A stretch of DNA of 64,000 bases from Liolophura sinensis (GCF_032854445.1 NC_088305.1:32203645-32267644), one strand, 5' to 3'. Counted from the stretch's first letter, positions 23,199 to 52,153 are shown. Numbers and translations are program-made. Notes: generated by a model not told the origin, from the letters alone.

Positions 23199-24137
23199 GT
23201 AAAACATTCTTGAGTAGGGCCTATGTCGTTAAAGAGGCTATTGGGCAAAAAATTCATTTCTCCTAATCAAATCAGATTTTCAATACTTACCAAATAGCTC
23301 ATATTATCGCATTCAGACTCGCATCTGTAGTGTTTACAGTGATTCTAAAGTTTGAAAGAGCTATAATTCGATTGGATTTGCGCTAAGCCGTTTTTTGCCA
23401 AGAAAGTCTCCGGTATACTCTGGTTAAACAGCAATCAAATGAATAAATGAATCTTCGGACCAGTTGATGGCTCAAATATTTCGATAGATATGACGTTAAA
23501 ACGATTGATTTAAAGCGATGGTAGAACGCGCGTGTTGCCAAGACAACGCCGTAATGGAATAGTTTCATTTATTGATGCTGACCTCTTTCGCATAAGTTAA
23601 TTAAACAAAATTTCATTGGCCTCTTTAAAGGCGTGTTGTTTATTTGTGACGGTTAAGCTTATAAATATCATTTCCTCGTGTCCTCTGGCATAGTTGTATA
23701 ACATGCTCTTCCAGAAGGCGGCTAGTTAACCCTTGACCAATCGGCAACCTTTCCCGCCGAATGTCAGTTCAGCTTGGACCCAAGACATCATTACAAGGGA
23801 AAATACCCAATCAGGTCACATATTCACATAAGACTTTGGCTGGTTTGGCTGTGCCTTTAAATCAGGAGGTTGTGGAAATATCTGGTGAAGTCCGGTAGCT
23901 TTTTCTTTGCTCCTCACAGTTTTGTCTTAATCCCTATACCACATTCGGTCAGCTTGGCCAAAGTGATCATAACAACAGACGTTTTATAAAACTTGTTTTA
24001 ACGATTTTACAGAGTGGATAACAAATCATTTAGAAATATGTTTTAATGTACCGGTACAGTTTAAAGTTTAAATAGATCAACTTATAGTTGCAAAAAACCA
24101 ATGTTAATCCTGTCTATATGGACTTTGTTTGTTACAG

Positions 24138-24187
24138 ACGAGAAGAGGGCGTGGTGGCATTCCGGTCTAAAACCTGACAGGAGATGA
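24138..24187 (+). CDS. probable terminal coding exon of the 18-24 kb gene
   Basis: After a strong acceptor (ggactttgtttgttacag) the frame required by the preceding phase-1 exon reads DEKRAWWHSGLKPDRR and stops at TGA 24185-24187. The first codon is completed across the junction. This gives the plus-strand gene a C terminus of mixed acidic and basic residues with a WW pair. No canonical AATAAA lies close downstream. A non-coding or different-gene origin is possible. Confidence 0.45.
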
Positions 24188-24830
24188 AAGGTCAGGCCCA
24201 GTCACATGACCAAGTCACATGTGCAAGTGCTCAAACGCAAGCTTTCCCACCGAGGTTCATGTTTTATTAACTCACTCGCCGTCATTGTAATGGATTTTTT
24301 GCGAGATGTGGTCATGCGATCGCGTCGTTTTAAGACACTTAGCTCATCAGCGTAACAATAATTGAATGCGCTCAGGCGCCTTTTTTATTATATTTTTTGG
24401 GTTCTTTTGGATTATCGATACTTAGGCAAAAAAATTCTTTTCAGTGCAAAATAATTAGCTGTGTTTATGCACGGTGGTTACTATGTGTTTCTTTGTTTTG
24501 TTATAAACTGCAACAAGTCTAGGACGTAAAACACAGTTGAGTACTGTAAACTGTTAGTTGCGATTTTCGTCAGTATGTCTAAAAATACTGTCGAAAATAC
24601 AGATGTTAGAACTTTATTAGGTTTTAGATCTGTCCATAAAAAAGCATTCCTAGCTATTTGTAAGTTATGGACCCTATTACTATATGTGAACCATAAGAGA
24701 ACTCTCAGGTTTTTTGTCATCTGATTGTTCACTTTTATTGCATTTATCAGCGACATTCATTTATAGAAAACGTCACTATGTATAAGAACAAATATACTAT
24801 GCTGAAATATACATGCATGTTAATACTTAG

Positions 24831-24967
24831 AGCGCTTACGATTATGTGGAAGCACCAGTGTTGTCAGATTATGAGGACCAATCACGAAACAATAACACCG
24901 AATATCGTGACATGATTGGCTAGGCTAGGTTGTCGAGATCGGTGTTTCCGTGTTATCGTAAGAGCCC
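24831..24967. mobile_element. MITE-like imperfect palindrome
   Basis: The outer arms cttacgattatgtggaagcacc and ggtgtttccgtgttatcgtaag are complementary with few mismatches, and pairing continues inwards (gaccaatcacgaa against cgtgacatgattgg). Total length is about 137 bases with no ORF. Flanks contain ttaa/ctta. It looks like a non-autonomous DNA element. Confidence 0.55.
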
Positions 24968-24999
24968 TTAATCTATATCTATGAGCTAAAAGATAGGAA

Positions 25000-27700
25000 A
25001 GGTCGTAGTTTTATCACAACAGAACTGTAATTGTTTGAGTTATGGCCAGTTTTAATTCATCATCGTTCCTGTGTGAAAATACATCTGAAATCTAATAAGA
25101 CTGCGTACACACAAGACACTATTGAGATGTCTAACAGCTGCAAATAACATTGGCGACCAAACATGGTATCTTGTACCAGCACACCTGTAAGTTTTTTGTG
25201 TTTTTTTTAATTTAATTGAAATGCAAGCATTTGTGGACATTTCAGGTGTCCAGGGTAGAGCCATTTAAAATACCATCAAATTTGAGAAGGATCTGTTTTT
25301 TTGCCCATGTCTGCACTTCTCTGATCGCATGAGGCAAGGTGATAATTAGCTCTCGCTCTGTTTCCTTCTGTTGACAACGATTGCTACTTAGGAACATCTA
25401 GGCTTCCTCAGGCTTCAGAGCTTTCCCCTAATTCGTTTTGCATCATACTTAAACCTGTCGTACATTTCGAAAATGCTGTTGGTTTCTACGTACAACCAGA
25501 TCACAAGCGAAACAAGCAAGTACCGGAATGTAAATTCTTTATTACAAAAATAATATAATGTTATCTTCTTTGTCCTGTTCTGTGATGCTATTGCGAAAAC
25601 CAGTTATGTATATATTGTTAAATAAGTCTACAAATGGAATAAATAATGGTACACATAAAGAGTATGTTTTACTCCCATGAGAACGACTGATTGAAGAAGT
25701 CGTATGTCATGTCATCCAATTAAAATCAGATCGTATATGTCAACGACTTATAATATATTAAATGACCTCTTGCAGTGGGACCATAGATTTTTTCCTACAG
25801 CATTTTCTTATACGTATCCATGGCCCTGCGAATAGCATAATCCTCAGCTATAACGGTTGAAGGATTTACTGGGTGTGTCACACCAGCAACGGGGCTCGAG
25901 CATTAACAGTTGATCTAAAAGGGACATTTCCTTTGGCAGCTGTTAGTATAAACACTAACAGGCTGCACCTATTACTGATAACTCTTGGTCAGTTTCCTTA
26001 AATGGAAAAGCATGGTGCAGAGGACATGTCGTCACCCTAGCGCTGCTGATCTGTGGTGAATGCATGAGAGAACAGTCGTGCATCACAAAGAACCAACCAG
26101 TTCACATCAAAGTTGCCACCTGTAAAAGAGCAGCTCCCACAAAACGTACTGGGTGTTTCTACATGCAGAACCCTTGTAGTCACCATGGCGATGGTTGGGC
26201 GTTCTTATTCTAAATTCAACGTTTGTCGAAAGATATATACATATTTATTGTTATTATTAAGGTAAGCACTAGGATAGGCGTCTCACACAAACCCATTTAT
26301 AGCTGACATTACGAGATAATTTAATGGCTACAACATGTGCCGACAGTAGTTAGATAGACATATATCTACCTGTCTCTCTGGTTGTGCGATTTCGATAGCT
26401 TTATCCCTTTGCTTTTTTGGAACTGCTGCCTCACCGGAATACGGGAGCCACAGTCTACCAATAACAGATCGTTTTGCTCAGTACAAATACGATATTCATC
26501 ATTTTTTTTCCATTAGTAAGCATATTCCTTTCGCTGCCTCGCTTTTTTGTAGCACTATTGCACTCCATATCCTGTGACCAGGTAGAGTGGGCTTTTGAGC
26601 AAGATGTAAAAGAAGGCAGCATTTTTTTTCACTTTTGCAGCTCTTGCGGAGAGTACATGATATGATGTCAACATTCGATCAGACAGAGTGAATAATTGAG
26701 CATACGTTTAACGCTCCAGTTAATGTAATCGCTCAACCTGGACATACTATATTCATTGTGATGAAACCATATGTATGTACATTTGCCGAAAAGGAGGAAT
26801 GTTTTGCTACCAAACTGTATGCACGCAGCATTGCACTTAAACGTGTGTGAGGGCAAAACGCCGCATGATTTGTGCTCCGGGATTCTGTTACTCGCAATCT
26901 AATACACACGTTTTCACGAAAACAACTTTTTACCACAAAATATTTATCCGATAAAAATGTGTTTGCTTATGAAAATTATTTGATTTGCCCATTCGTTTAT
27001 CAACTATTTTCGCTATAATAAATGCCATTTTTGAGTGATCCTTACGTTTTAAGGGTTTTGTTTCCTATCAAAATACATATAAGTTTATTTCGAACGTTTG
27101 GCTACGTTCTCTAAGTCATTCTTTTCACTTTGCTTTACAGAAGACTCTTTAGGCATTGCGCATGTGCTATGATGTACCGACCTATCCATAAAGTAGCTTC
27201 CGGTCAGATTTTATAGAGCGCAAGGAAGTGATGGCAACAAACCTTAAATAATTTCAAGGAGTACTCTAACATATCTGACGTACACCCGATGTTTTACCGT
27301 CGGGCGAATATGGCATAAACTCAGGAGCATTCGATGAAGTATTACCTCAAACTGCAGCCAGATCGGCATTATAATTTACACGTGAACTTGATGTAAATTC
27401 GTGTAATAAACACACTAAATCAGTTTCAATAACCAAACTGGAGAGAAGCTCAGGAATTAATAAAGCTCATATATATTTACAAGTGACAAGACAAATGAGA
27501 GAGACTGTGGATGATTGCCCGTCCCTGAGATGACTTCCATATATGTGTGCTGTAGAAATGGCCGCAACACCATTATAGTCAACAGCTCTGAACTTAATAA
27601 AATATCAAGCAGACAAGCATTTGATTACCGGTATGTAACTTAGCGCCGTTTTTAGTGATAGGGAATCCAACACTAATGGTTGTGCTATCATCCATGTTTA
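25000..27700. other. no supported gene
   Basis: Only short frames without motifs are present. A decayed dispersed repeat (gctgcctcaccggaatacgg) occurs at about 26423-26445. Confidence 0.35.
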
Positions 27701-27832
27701 TACGCCTAATGAGTTGTAGTTCTCCCGGACTCTGCGCGGTTTCCTCCCACCATGATGCTGATAGCCGTGATGCTGACAAGTGAAATTCTCTTGAGTACGC
27801 TGTAAAACACCAATCAAAAAATAAACAATTAA
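27700..27832 (+). mobile_element. SINE 3' half, plus orientation
   Basis: It contains ctctgcgcggtttcctccc, gtgaaattctcttgagtacg and ctgtaaaacaccaatcaa, the conserved tail of the main SINE family. Confidence 0.7.
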
Positions 27833-27837
27833 ATATA

Positions 27838-28105
27838 ATGAGTAGTTAGCGAGGATACAGGAGGTGCGAGTTCGAGCCCGGCTTTGGGCAGAACATTTCC
27901 AGACAACTCTTGTAATTCGTGAGGCCCTAATGATGAGGCCCGTGGGGCTGTTTGGGCAAACTAACGTACGCAAAGTTGTATACGTCACCATGAAGTGGGG
28001 AAACTCCATCCATAACTTGCAGTTGGTCAGTGGTTTACCCCAGGCAATCCGGTCTCATCCAAGCACAAACCTTATCGTCGTCGTATTAGACAAAATTAAA
28101 TAAGC
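27838..28105 (+). mobile_element. SINE-like element with tRNA B box
   Basis: The segment gaggtgcgagttcgagcccgg carries a strong B-box match (GAGTTCGAGCCC). About 200 bases later it ends cttatcgtcgtcgtattaga then an A-rich aaaattaaata. A 79-codon ORF across it is incidental. The family differs from the main SINE in its body. Confidence 0.4.
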
Positions 28106-28635
28106 AGTTTGAGCAACACTATTAAACGAAACACTGAGCAAATTTCGGCGGCTTCTATGCACCCGAACAGTGAGAGATGAGATAAGAGAAGGTAATCTCT
28201 GGACATTTGTCTATATTTTATCCTTTTTCTCTTCACAACAATTAATAAAGGCGCTTAGAGAGTTCAATTCTTTGACAATTTTCGTGTCTTTATTTCATTG
28301 TTGTTTAACAAATTGTGTGGACAAAAGAAAAAATAACATAGAAGTGTAACGGTGTATAGTTACCTGGATGTAGAGGTGAGTCAACAGTTTTCAGTGATGC
28401 CGGAAAGACGTAATAACCCGTGCGGCAGATTCAGTAGTGCGTGGTCTCCATAGCTTCATCTTTATTTGTATTATACACAATATCAAATAACATGAAGCAA
28501 GAAAAAATATATCTATGTAAATACATGTAAAGTTATTGTATATAACACACATTTTACATGGTTGCACATTTATTGTTATAGTACGCATGTTGACAGAGGT
28601 GATATTAAAACTGTGCCATGTTATTCAGCCTCTCA

Positions 28636-28950
28636 TAAAACTAAAGTCTTAGATTTAACACTCTGAAGATCACCCCAAGTGACCGCACTTATAAGAGTTA
28701 CATCTATCTGACCAGTTTTTAGTTTTTAGTCAACACTCTTCAAAATTGTTCATAGTCCAACTTCATCAAAAGTGTTAATTTTTTAAAACTTTGTTTCAAG
28801 CGTTGATTTAAGGCGTTGATTAACCAACTTTTGATGGAGTTGAAATATGAACGCTTGGGCGAGTGTTAAAACATTAACACTTTATTAAGTGCAGTCACTC
28901 CTTGTGATCTGTTCAGTACCAAATATAACACTTTAGCTTTAAGAATGTAA
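28636..28950. mobile_element. 310-bp foldback element
   Basis: Left-arm segments (agatcaccccaagtgaccgc acttata; aactt catcaaaagtgttaa) are matched by reverse complements in the right arm (aagtgcagtcactccttgtg atct; aacttttgatggagtt). Complementarity extends over roughly 130 bases per arm with a short loop near 28790-28815. No coding capacity is present. Confidence 0.65.
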
Positions 28951-29290
28951 CTCTGGGTTAAGGGGAAATGGATGGACGCACATACATGTACTTACAAAAC
29001 ATAATGCCTCACATCTTCTACGATTTTAAGTTGTAATTAATGGCTTGTAAGTCTGGCAATAGTCAGTAAATTTGAATGGAGGTGCTTTATAGTAAATCAT
29101 TGGCTACAACATTAACGCTTAGCTTCCTGGTATATTGTCATCCATAAATAGTTTGTTAAAATTGAAGTCATCTCTTTAGTCGTGCAATCAGCGAAAGAGG
29201 AAAATCCAGAAATTCAGTGTACCACTCGTGGAATCAGTAATCTCCTGTGATTCCAGCGAACTGGGATACACAGGGGTTTATGTACCACAA

Positions 29291-29537
29291 GAGGGCGTCT
29301 GTGTGGCCTGGTGGATAGCGTGTTAACAGAGTACAATGACCCAAGAGCCTTTCACAAGTACGATCGATGTCGGATCAAATCCAGCTCATGCTGGCTCCTT
29401 CTACAGACGTATTTGGGAAGGCCTGCGGGTCGTCGTGAGTGTCCCATGGGCTCCGTGCGGTTCCCTCCCACCATAAAATTGGCTGTCGACGTATAGGTGA
29501 AATATATTTGAGTACGGCATAAAACAGCAATTAAAAA
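29291..29537 (+). mobile_element. nearly full-length SINE, plus orientation
   Basis: The head gtgtggcctggtggatagcg matches the A-box region, and cggatcaaatccagctcatg the B-box region. The tail is gtgaaatatatttgagtacg plus gcataaaacagcaatt. It is more diverged than the 21.6 kb copy. Confidence 0.7.
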
Positions 29538-30767
29538 AATACATGTACAGTTTATATAACGTTTGGCTAGCGTAAAGGATCATGCTTTATGAAGCACCGC
29601 TAACAGGGGAGCACAGTTAAAACCCACTGCATGGGACACCCACATTAGTAATTCGAGTTTTATAAGTCGAGCAACATCTCAAGAATGATAACATGCTAAG
29701 GGTTTTGAACTAGAAAATGCCTGGTGAGCTCTGAAATTTACGAAATGGTGGCCTGTCTTTTGAAACACCAGAACATTCAGCTTATTAAGACAGCGGATTA
29801 AATCTTGATGAGGAACGTACGTAGTATAGAGAATCCCTATGTGGCTACACGTTAATTCTGTCATGGACCTTGCAAAACTAATTCCTCGGTGAATGCCTTT
29901 GATTTGTTTAGAATGCGCATGTATTATACATCGTACTTTTTTTCCAGAGAACTGTGCAATATTTTCCCTCGGAAGTTTTAACAAGTTTTATGGGGATTTT
30001 ATTACTGTGGACGGGAATTCTGGCCGTATCCGGAGTTTTGCGCATTCTAGATATCCAGTATATTACCGGCGTCCTTGTTGCACTGTCGAGCGCTCAACTA
30101 TAGAATCATACACAGCAAAATAGAAACCAGGAATAACACCGTAGTGATTATTTGCCTAACTGGGCTTTAATGTCGTTAAATATCATTTCGGTGAAATCAC
30201 CATGGTGTCTCGTAGCAGGCTGGACCCAATGCCATCACATTTATAGTGCTGCCGTGGAGGAACGCCATGTCGAAGATACCAGACAAGACACCCGCCACAT
30301 CAGGTCGACTAGCATTTGGACCATTCCTCTTCTGTTGAGAGCAAAGCGTGGTAGATGCAAGACTACTAATGTTGAAGACTCTGCTACGAATCGATTCGGG
30401 GACTGAACCATGGATCTACCGTTTTGGCCAAACTCTGACATGTATTTCTTTGCACCATGAAAATGTTGAGCCACTTATATGCCTTGTAAAGATGTAAGCA
30501 CTCGCAAATTATTTCCGAACACTGTCAAGATGGGGGTGAGGCTGGGGGTTAGGGGCGAGTAGCCGCACGTCACGAAAAACAGCAACACTATTAAACAAGC
30601 TAGGTCTAACACAACGCACATGTACAAAACTGCAATGTTTTTTTTTGTAGGAAACGCTTATAAAATGGTATGTATTAGGTAAAGCTTATCTACTATAGCA
30701 ATATACGAGAACAGAAAAGGAAATATACTTTGTTTCTTAAAACAGTTCACAGTAAGAACGGCAAAAA

Positions 30768-32852
30768 CTGCGCACATTACATTTTGTGTGGCACCTACAC
30801 TGCGCACATTATATTTTGTGTTCAACCTACACGGCGCACATTACATTTTGTGTGGCATGTACACTGCGCACATTACATTTTGTGTTCCACCTACACGGCG
30901 CACATTACATTTTGTGTGGCATCTACACAGCGCACATTACATTTTGTGTGGCATCTACACGACGCACATTATATTTTGTGTTCCATCTACACGGCGCACA
31001 TTACATTTTGTGTGGCATCTACACGGTGCACATTATATTTTGTGTTCCACCTACACTGCGCACATTATATTTTGTGTTCCACCTATACTGCGCACATTAT
31101 ATATTGTTTTCCACCTACACGGCGCACATTATATTTTGTGGTCCACCTATACTGCGCACATTATATTTTGTGTTCCACCTACACGGCGCACATTACATTT
31201 TGTGTGGCATGTACACTGCGCACATTACATTTTATGTGACATCTACACGCCACACATTATATTTTGTGTTCCACCTACACTGCGCACATTATATTTTGTG
31301 TTCCACCTACACGGCGCACATTATATATTGTGTTCAACCTACACAGCGCACGTTACATTTTGTGTTCCACCTACACGGCGCACATTACATGTTGTGTTTC
31401 ACCTACACAGCGCACATTATATTTTGTGTGGCATCTACACTGCGCACATTACATTTTGTGTTCCACCTACACTGAGCACATTATATTTTGTGTTCCACCT
31501 ACACGGCGCACATTACATTTTATGTGATATCTACACTGTGCACATTATATTTTGTGTTCCACCTACACAGTGCACATTATATTTTGTGTGGCATCTACAC
31601 TGTGTACATTATATTTTGTGTGGTATCTACACGGCGCACATTACATTTTGTGTGGCACCTACACTGCGCACATTATATTTTGTGTTCCACCTAGACGGCG
31701 CACATTATATTTTGTGTGACACCTACACGGCGCACATTACATTTTGTGTGGCACTAACACTGCGCACATTACATTTTGTGTGGCATCTACACGGCGCACA
31801 TTACATTTTGTGTGGCATCTACACGGCGCACATTATATTTTGTGTTCCACCTACACGGCGAACATTACATTTTGTGTGGGATCTACACAGTGCACATTAT
31901 ATTTTGTGTTCCACCTACACTGCGCACATTATATTTTGTGTTCCACCTACACTGCGCACATTATAAATTGTGTTCCACCTACACGGCGCACATTACATTT
32001 TGTGTGGATGTACACTGCGCACATTACATTTTGTGTTAAACCTACACAGCGCACATTACATTTTGTGTTCCACCTACACGGCGCACATTACATTTTGTGT
32101 GGCATCTACACTGTGCACATTACATTTTGTGTTCCACCTACACAGCGCACATTGCATTTTGTGTTCCAGCTACACGGCGCACATTACATTTTGTGTGGCA
32201 TCTACACGGCGCACATTACAGTTTGTGTTCCACCTACACTGCGCACATTATATATTGTGTTCCACCTACACGGCGCACATTACATTTTGTGTGGCATCTA
32301 CACTGCGCACATTATATTTTGTGTGGCATCTACACTGTGCACATTATATTTTGTGTGGCACCTACACAGCGCACATTACATTTTGTGTGGCACATACACG
32401 GCGCACATTACATTTTGTGTAGCATCTACACGGCGCACATTACATTTTGTTTTCCACCTACACGGCGCACATTGCATTTTGTGTGACATCTACACGACGC
32501 ACATTACATTTTGTGTTCCACCTACAAGGCGCACATTACATTTTGTGTGGCACCTACACGGCGCACATTACATTTTGTGTTCCACCTACACGGCGCACAT
32601 TACATTTTGTGTGGCACCTACACTGTGCACATTACATTTTGTGTGGCACCTACACAGCGCACATTACATTTTGTGTGACACCTACACGGCGCACATTACA
32701 TTTTGTGTGGCATCTACACTGCGCAGATTACATTTTGTGTGGCATCTACACAGCGCACATTATATTTTGTGTGGCACCTCCACTGCGCACATTACATTTT
32801 GTGTTCCACCTACACGGCGCACATTACATTTTGTGTGGCACCTACATACGTT
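30768..32852. repeat. 2.1-kb minisatellite, 32-bp unit, about 65 copies
   Basis: The unit is ctacacggcgcacattacat plus tttgtgtggcat, with two main endings (ggcat/ggcac and ttccac) and t/c and g/t variants at fixed positions. Because 32 is not a multiple of three, all three plus frames stay open, giving nested ORFs up to 392 codons rich in His, Cys, Thr and Phe. These are artefacts. Unique sequence resumes abruptly at 32853. Confidence 0.97.
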
Positions 32853-32860
32853 GCCATCCT

Positions 32861-33138
32861 TACCAATAAACATTATTAATACTGATTTGAATAGTATTTT
32901 GCTTTGTGCGTAAGCGTAGTGTCTCTACGTGTTGGTCAGGTTCACGGTTTGGGAAATCTGGGAAGATAGACAATTCCATACACAGTCTTACACAATGTCT
33001 AATGCTAGAATAAGGCTCCATGGTGAAATCCACCAGTAATTGCAGAAACCTATAATTGTCGCACATGGCCCGTAAATGGACTGCACATGGCCAATCGGGC
33101 CCTGGACAACGAAATATTACATCATTTCGCCGCAGCAT
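32861..33138 (-). CDS. doubtful ORF
   Basis: A 92-codon minus-strand frame contains an internal ATG in excellent context (tttcaccATGG, about 33022) followed by MEPYSSIRHCVRLCMELS. No acceptor or donor ties it to other exons, and no motif is recognised. It is listed because the start context is unusually good. Confidence 0.12.
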
Positions 33139-33501
33139 TCTGGCTCAGATTCCAGGAAAGCGTTAGCCTTTCAAACCTTGTTCCGTATAACGTCCGTAAC
33201 TTTTCCTTGAAAGAAGTGTTATTTTTACGATACATGTTGATATGTGATTATTTCCTTGCTATTATAATCCTTCCGAAAACGAAGGACGGTACGAAAAGAC
33301 TATATTTGCCCAAACGATGACCCAAAATTGGCTCTGCCGTCATAAAAGCGAAATTTGGAGTATTGACTGAAAACCAATGAAATCCCAGTACGATGTCATA
33401 AAACCCTCAAAAAATCTTTCTATGAGCATTCATAATAAAACAGTCATTTACTCTCATTTAAACATCACTTCTGTAGTTACACGACAGTTTCGCTCGTTTG
33501 A

Positions 33502-33769
33502 TTTATTTATTTATTTCATTTCATTGGCTTTTCACGCTGTACTCAGGAATATTTCTCTTATACCACGGCGACCAGCATTATGGTGGGTGGAAACCGGGAA
33601 GAGCCCGGGGGAAAGCCACAAGCATACACAGGTTGCTGACAGACCTCCCACGTACGCCGGAGAAGAGCCAGCATGAGCTAGACTTGAACTCACAGCGACC
33701 GCATTGGTGAGAGGCCCCTGGGCCATTATGCGGCGCTAGAGCTCTAACCAACTGAGCCCCCTCGCTGAA
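33502..33769 (-). mobile_element. full-length SINE, minus orientation
   Basis: The reverse complement shows the tRNA-like head (ggctcagttggttagagct), the B-box-like gagttcaagtctagctcatg, tttcccccgggctcttccc and the conserved tail, preceded on the plus strand by the (ATTT)n tract at 33502-33519. Confidence 0.85.
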
Positions 33770-34105
33770 GAAGACTGGACGTATTTATTTACGCACTGTC
33801 AGTTTTCCGCTTTGCAAAAAATAAAGGCACTGGTTTCATCTTTCTTTGTACCTATATCGATTTACTTCTATATTATTGATAACAAGGGTCATCTTCAGTC
33901 AATTCTTAACAGCATACAAGATATGGATTATTCTATTTTGTGTGTTTAATTTACTCTTATGTGTATATCTATACTTTTTGGGGTGAATAAACAAACAAAC
34001 AAATAAGTTAAACAAATGAAAAGTAATGTCATCTGCTTTGCAGTATAATTGTGCCCAGCTTGTGTGCTTCGGGGGCTAAACTAAAGACACTATCCTTCTA
34101 ATATT

Positions 34106-34371
34106 CATTTATTTATTTGATTAGTGTTTTACGCCGCACTCTAGAATATTTCACTTATACCACGGCGGTCTGCATTGTGGCAGGAGGAAATCGGGCAAAG
34201 CCCGGTGGAAACCCACGACGATCCGCAGGCTGCTGACAGGCCTTCCCACGAACGGCCTGAGAGGAAGCCAGCATGAGCTTAACTTGAACTCACTGCGACC
34301 GTCTTGGTGGGAGGCTTCTGGGTCATTGCGCCGCGCTGGCGAGTTAACTCTCTCGGCCGCGGAGGCCCCTC
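34106..34371 (-). mobile_element. full-length SINE, minus orientation
   Basis: It has the same architecture as the copy at 33502, about 340 bases away and in the same orientation. The head is decayed (ggcctccgcggccgagagag); tail and (ATTT)n tract are well kept. Confidence 0.8.
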
Positions 34372-35104
34372 CTCCTAAGTAGACGGTCCCATTTTCCGAA
34401 ATTCGATTTACCTTTCGTGGTACCAAAATCTAATTCTGTTCTTGATATTTAGAGGAAGCATTCATTTCTAACGATGGAAATGGTTAGTTGCTTGCATAGG
34501 TCAATGCGGACACAGAGCCTTTAACCTCCGGTCTACCTTCTCCTATGAGGGTCTGTATCAACTCTGCGCACTTTGACAAACAAAAACGACAACTGAAAGG
34601 AATGCTGTGTATATGTCCAGTAATTCACCTCTGAAGAGATTTGACACTCACAGTGTATGACAGTCACGATGAGTTACTGAAGAATCAAAATGTGCAAATT
34701 GGACATCATCAAGGACTTTGTGTATTGTCAACAGGGAATAACGTTCCCTCAGCTCTGAACGTGCAGACTGTCCAATGACAGACTGTCATGGACAAGATGA
34801 CAGCTGTCAAAAACTGTAATAGTTTAGACATATGCAACCATTTTTCTTGTTGAGAGGACGGAATGTCTTCAGTGAGATCAATTCACTTCTGAATTGCCAG
34901 TACCATAGCAACATTACAGCCATGATATGGCTAATCTTGCTATAAACTGGGCCCGGTTCCCTTTACATGAGACTGAAATCAATGAACCGGCTATGGGGGA
35001 CAGGACAATCAAAATATTCACTGCATAGCTACATGCACTGATATGCAACAAATACAGGTACCCACAGCACCATGCTAACAAACAACATGTGATGTATCCC
35101 AGAT

Positions 35105-35175
35105 TTTATTACAGAAAATGGGGGACACGGCTTTACTCAACTTCTTTTCACAATGTTGTAACTTATATATTTATT
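35105..35175 (-). terminator. candidate polyadenylation signals of ccdc177
   Basis: Reverse-strand AATAAA hexamers occur at 35175-35170 and 35110-35105, about 520-590 bases beyond the stop codon at 35700-35698. They would give a 3' UTR of roughly 0.55-0.6 kb. Other AT-rich hexamers lie nearer the stop, so the actual site is uncertain. Confidence 0.4.
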
Positions 35176-35697
35176 ACATTGACATAAAACTGTCCACATC
35201 AAAGAAGAATAGAGTTAAAGTATCGTAAAATGTGTGGAGTACAAAAGTACAACAAACACAGGCTAAACTGATGTGGGCCGATATTGGACAGAATGATATC
35301 ATCTGTTGTGATCAATAATTATCTATCAAAATACCAAGTATCACCTCATACAAAAAAGTGTAAACTAATAACAGTATATGTATATATACATTATTCATTA
35401 ATAAACTAGTTCATAACAATTGTATACAAATAAAAACGGTAAAACGTTAAGTGTTGTTATCCGACACGGTCATATAAACAACAACACCATACAGGTACAA
35501 ATCAGTGATCAATTTACATACTAAAAATACAATTGTATTTACGTATATAAACATATAAAAATACCCGAACATCAGTTGCTTTCAGGAAATTTTGTCTTGG
35601 GGTTAATCAATGACCCATTTACAAACTAAAAAAGCAACTGTATATACTTATAAAAGTATATACAAATGTCAAATGTAAATATAAATATAACTTAACG

Positions 35698-51539
<15,842 letters not shown>

Positions 51540-51639
51540 CTACAGCAAAACTGCAAACAGAGAACATAGCAAGGAATTTAATTATATTCTTTATGCGATT
51601 AAAACTGTACTGGGTGTTCTATCATCCACTATCTTGGAC

Positions 51640-51715
51640 CCTCCATGGCCAAGGTGGTTAGCATGTCAGCACAGTGCAATGATTGTGGTGCCTCTCACCT
51701 CTGTAAATAAAAACA
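51640..51715 (+). mobile_element. SINE 5' head fragment upstream of ccdc177 exon 1
   Basis: The segment catggccaaggtggttagca then tgtcagcacagtgcaatgat and gtggtgcctctcacc matches the tRNA-like head of the main SINE family (A box TGGCCAAGGTGG). It lies in the putative leader intron. Confidence 0.5.
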
Positions 51716-52153
51716 TAAGCTATTAGGAAATAGTTCTAAATCTGTAGACTGCCTAGCAGATCACACATTCGTGTCACCTCCATGTATCTTAATCCCAGTT
51801 TAGTATGAAGCGGGGAATGGGTGAAAAGTTCGGAAAAATATAATTCACGACAAGGATTTTGCAACATCAAGACACACACTGCATTAGTTACATAAAAATC
51901 TGCAAATGCAGTAGCAGGCAAACTTACAGCACGAGTGGCAAATTATTTGGTCTATAACAGCAATAGCCAAACATCTACAGTGACGATAAGTATGAAGGAA
52001 GGCTTGTGGAGTGGAAGTGTCAATAACAAGTGCATGTTAGAGCAGCCATACATGGAAACAGTGAAAGCACATATTGCATGTACTGTCATTCCCGTGGTCT
52101 TTTCGGTTCAAATAAATTCAAACCAGCAGACATTTACATGCCTTCGTACTTAC

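Noticed and set aside
30730..32913. Long plus-strand ORFs up to 392 codons, rich in His, Cys and Thr
   Set aside because: They are produced by the 32-bp tandem repeat, are open in all three frames, start and end with the array, and show no non-repeat domain.
33502..34371. tRNA genes suggested by A- and B-box motifs
   Set aside because: The matches lie in SINE heads; no complete cloverleaf with acceptor and anticodon stems is apparent.
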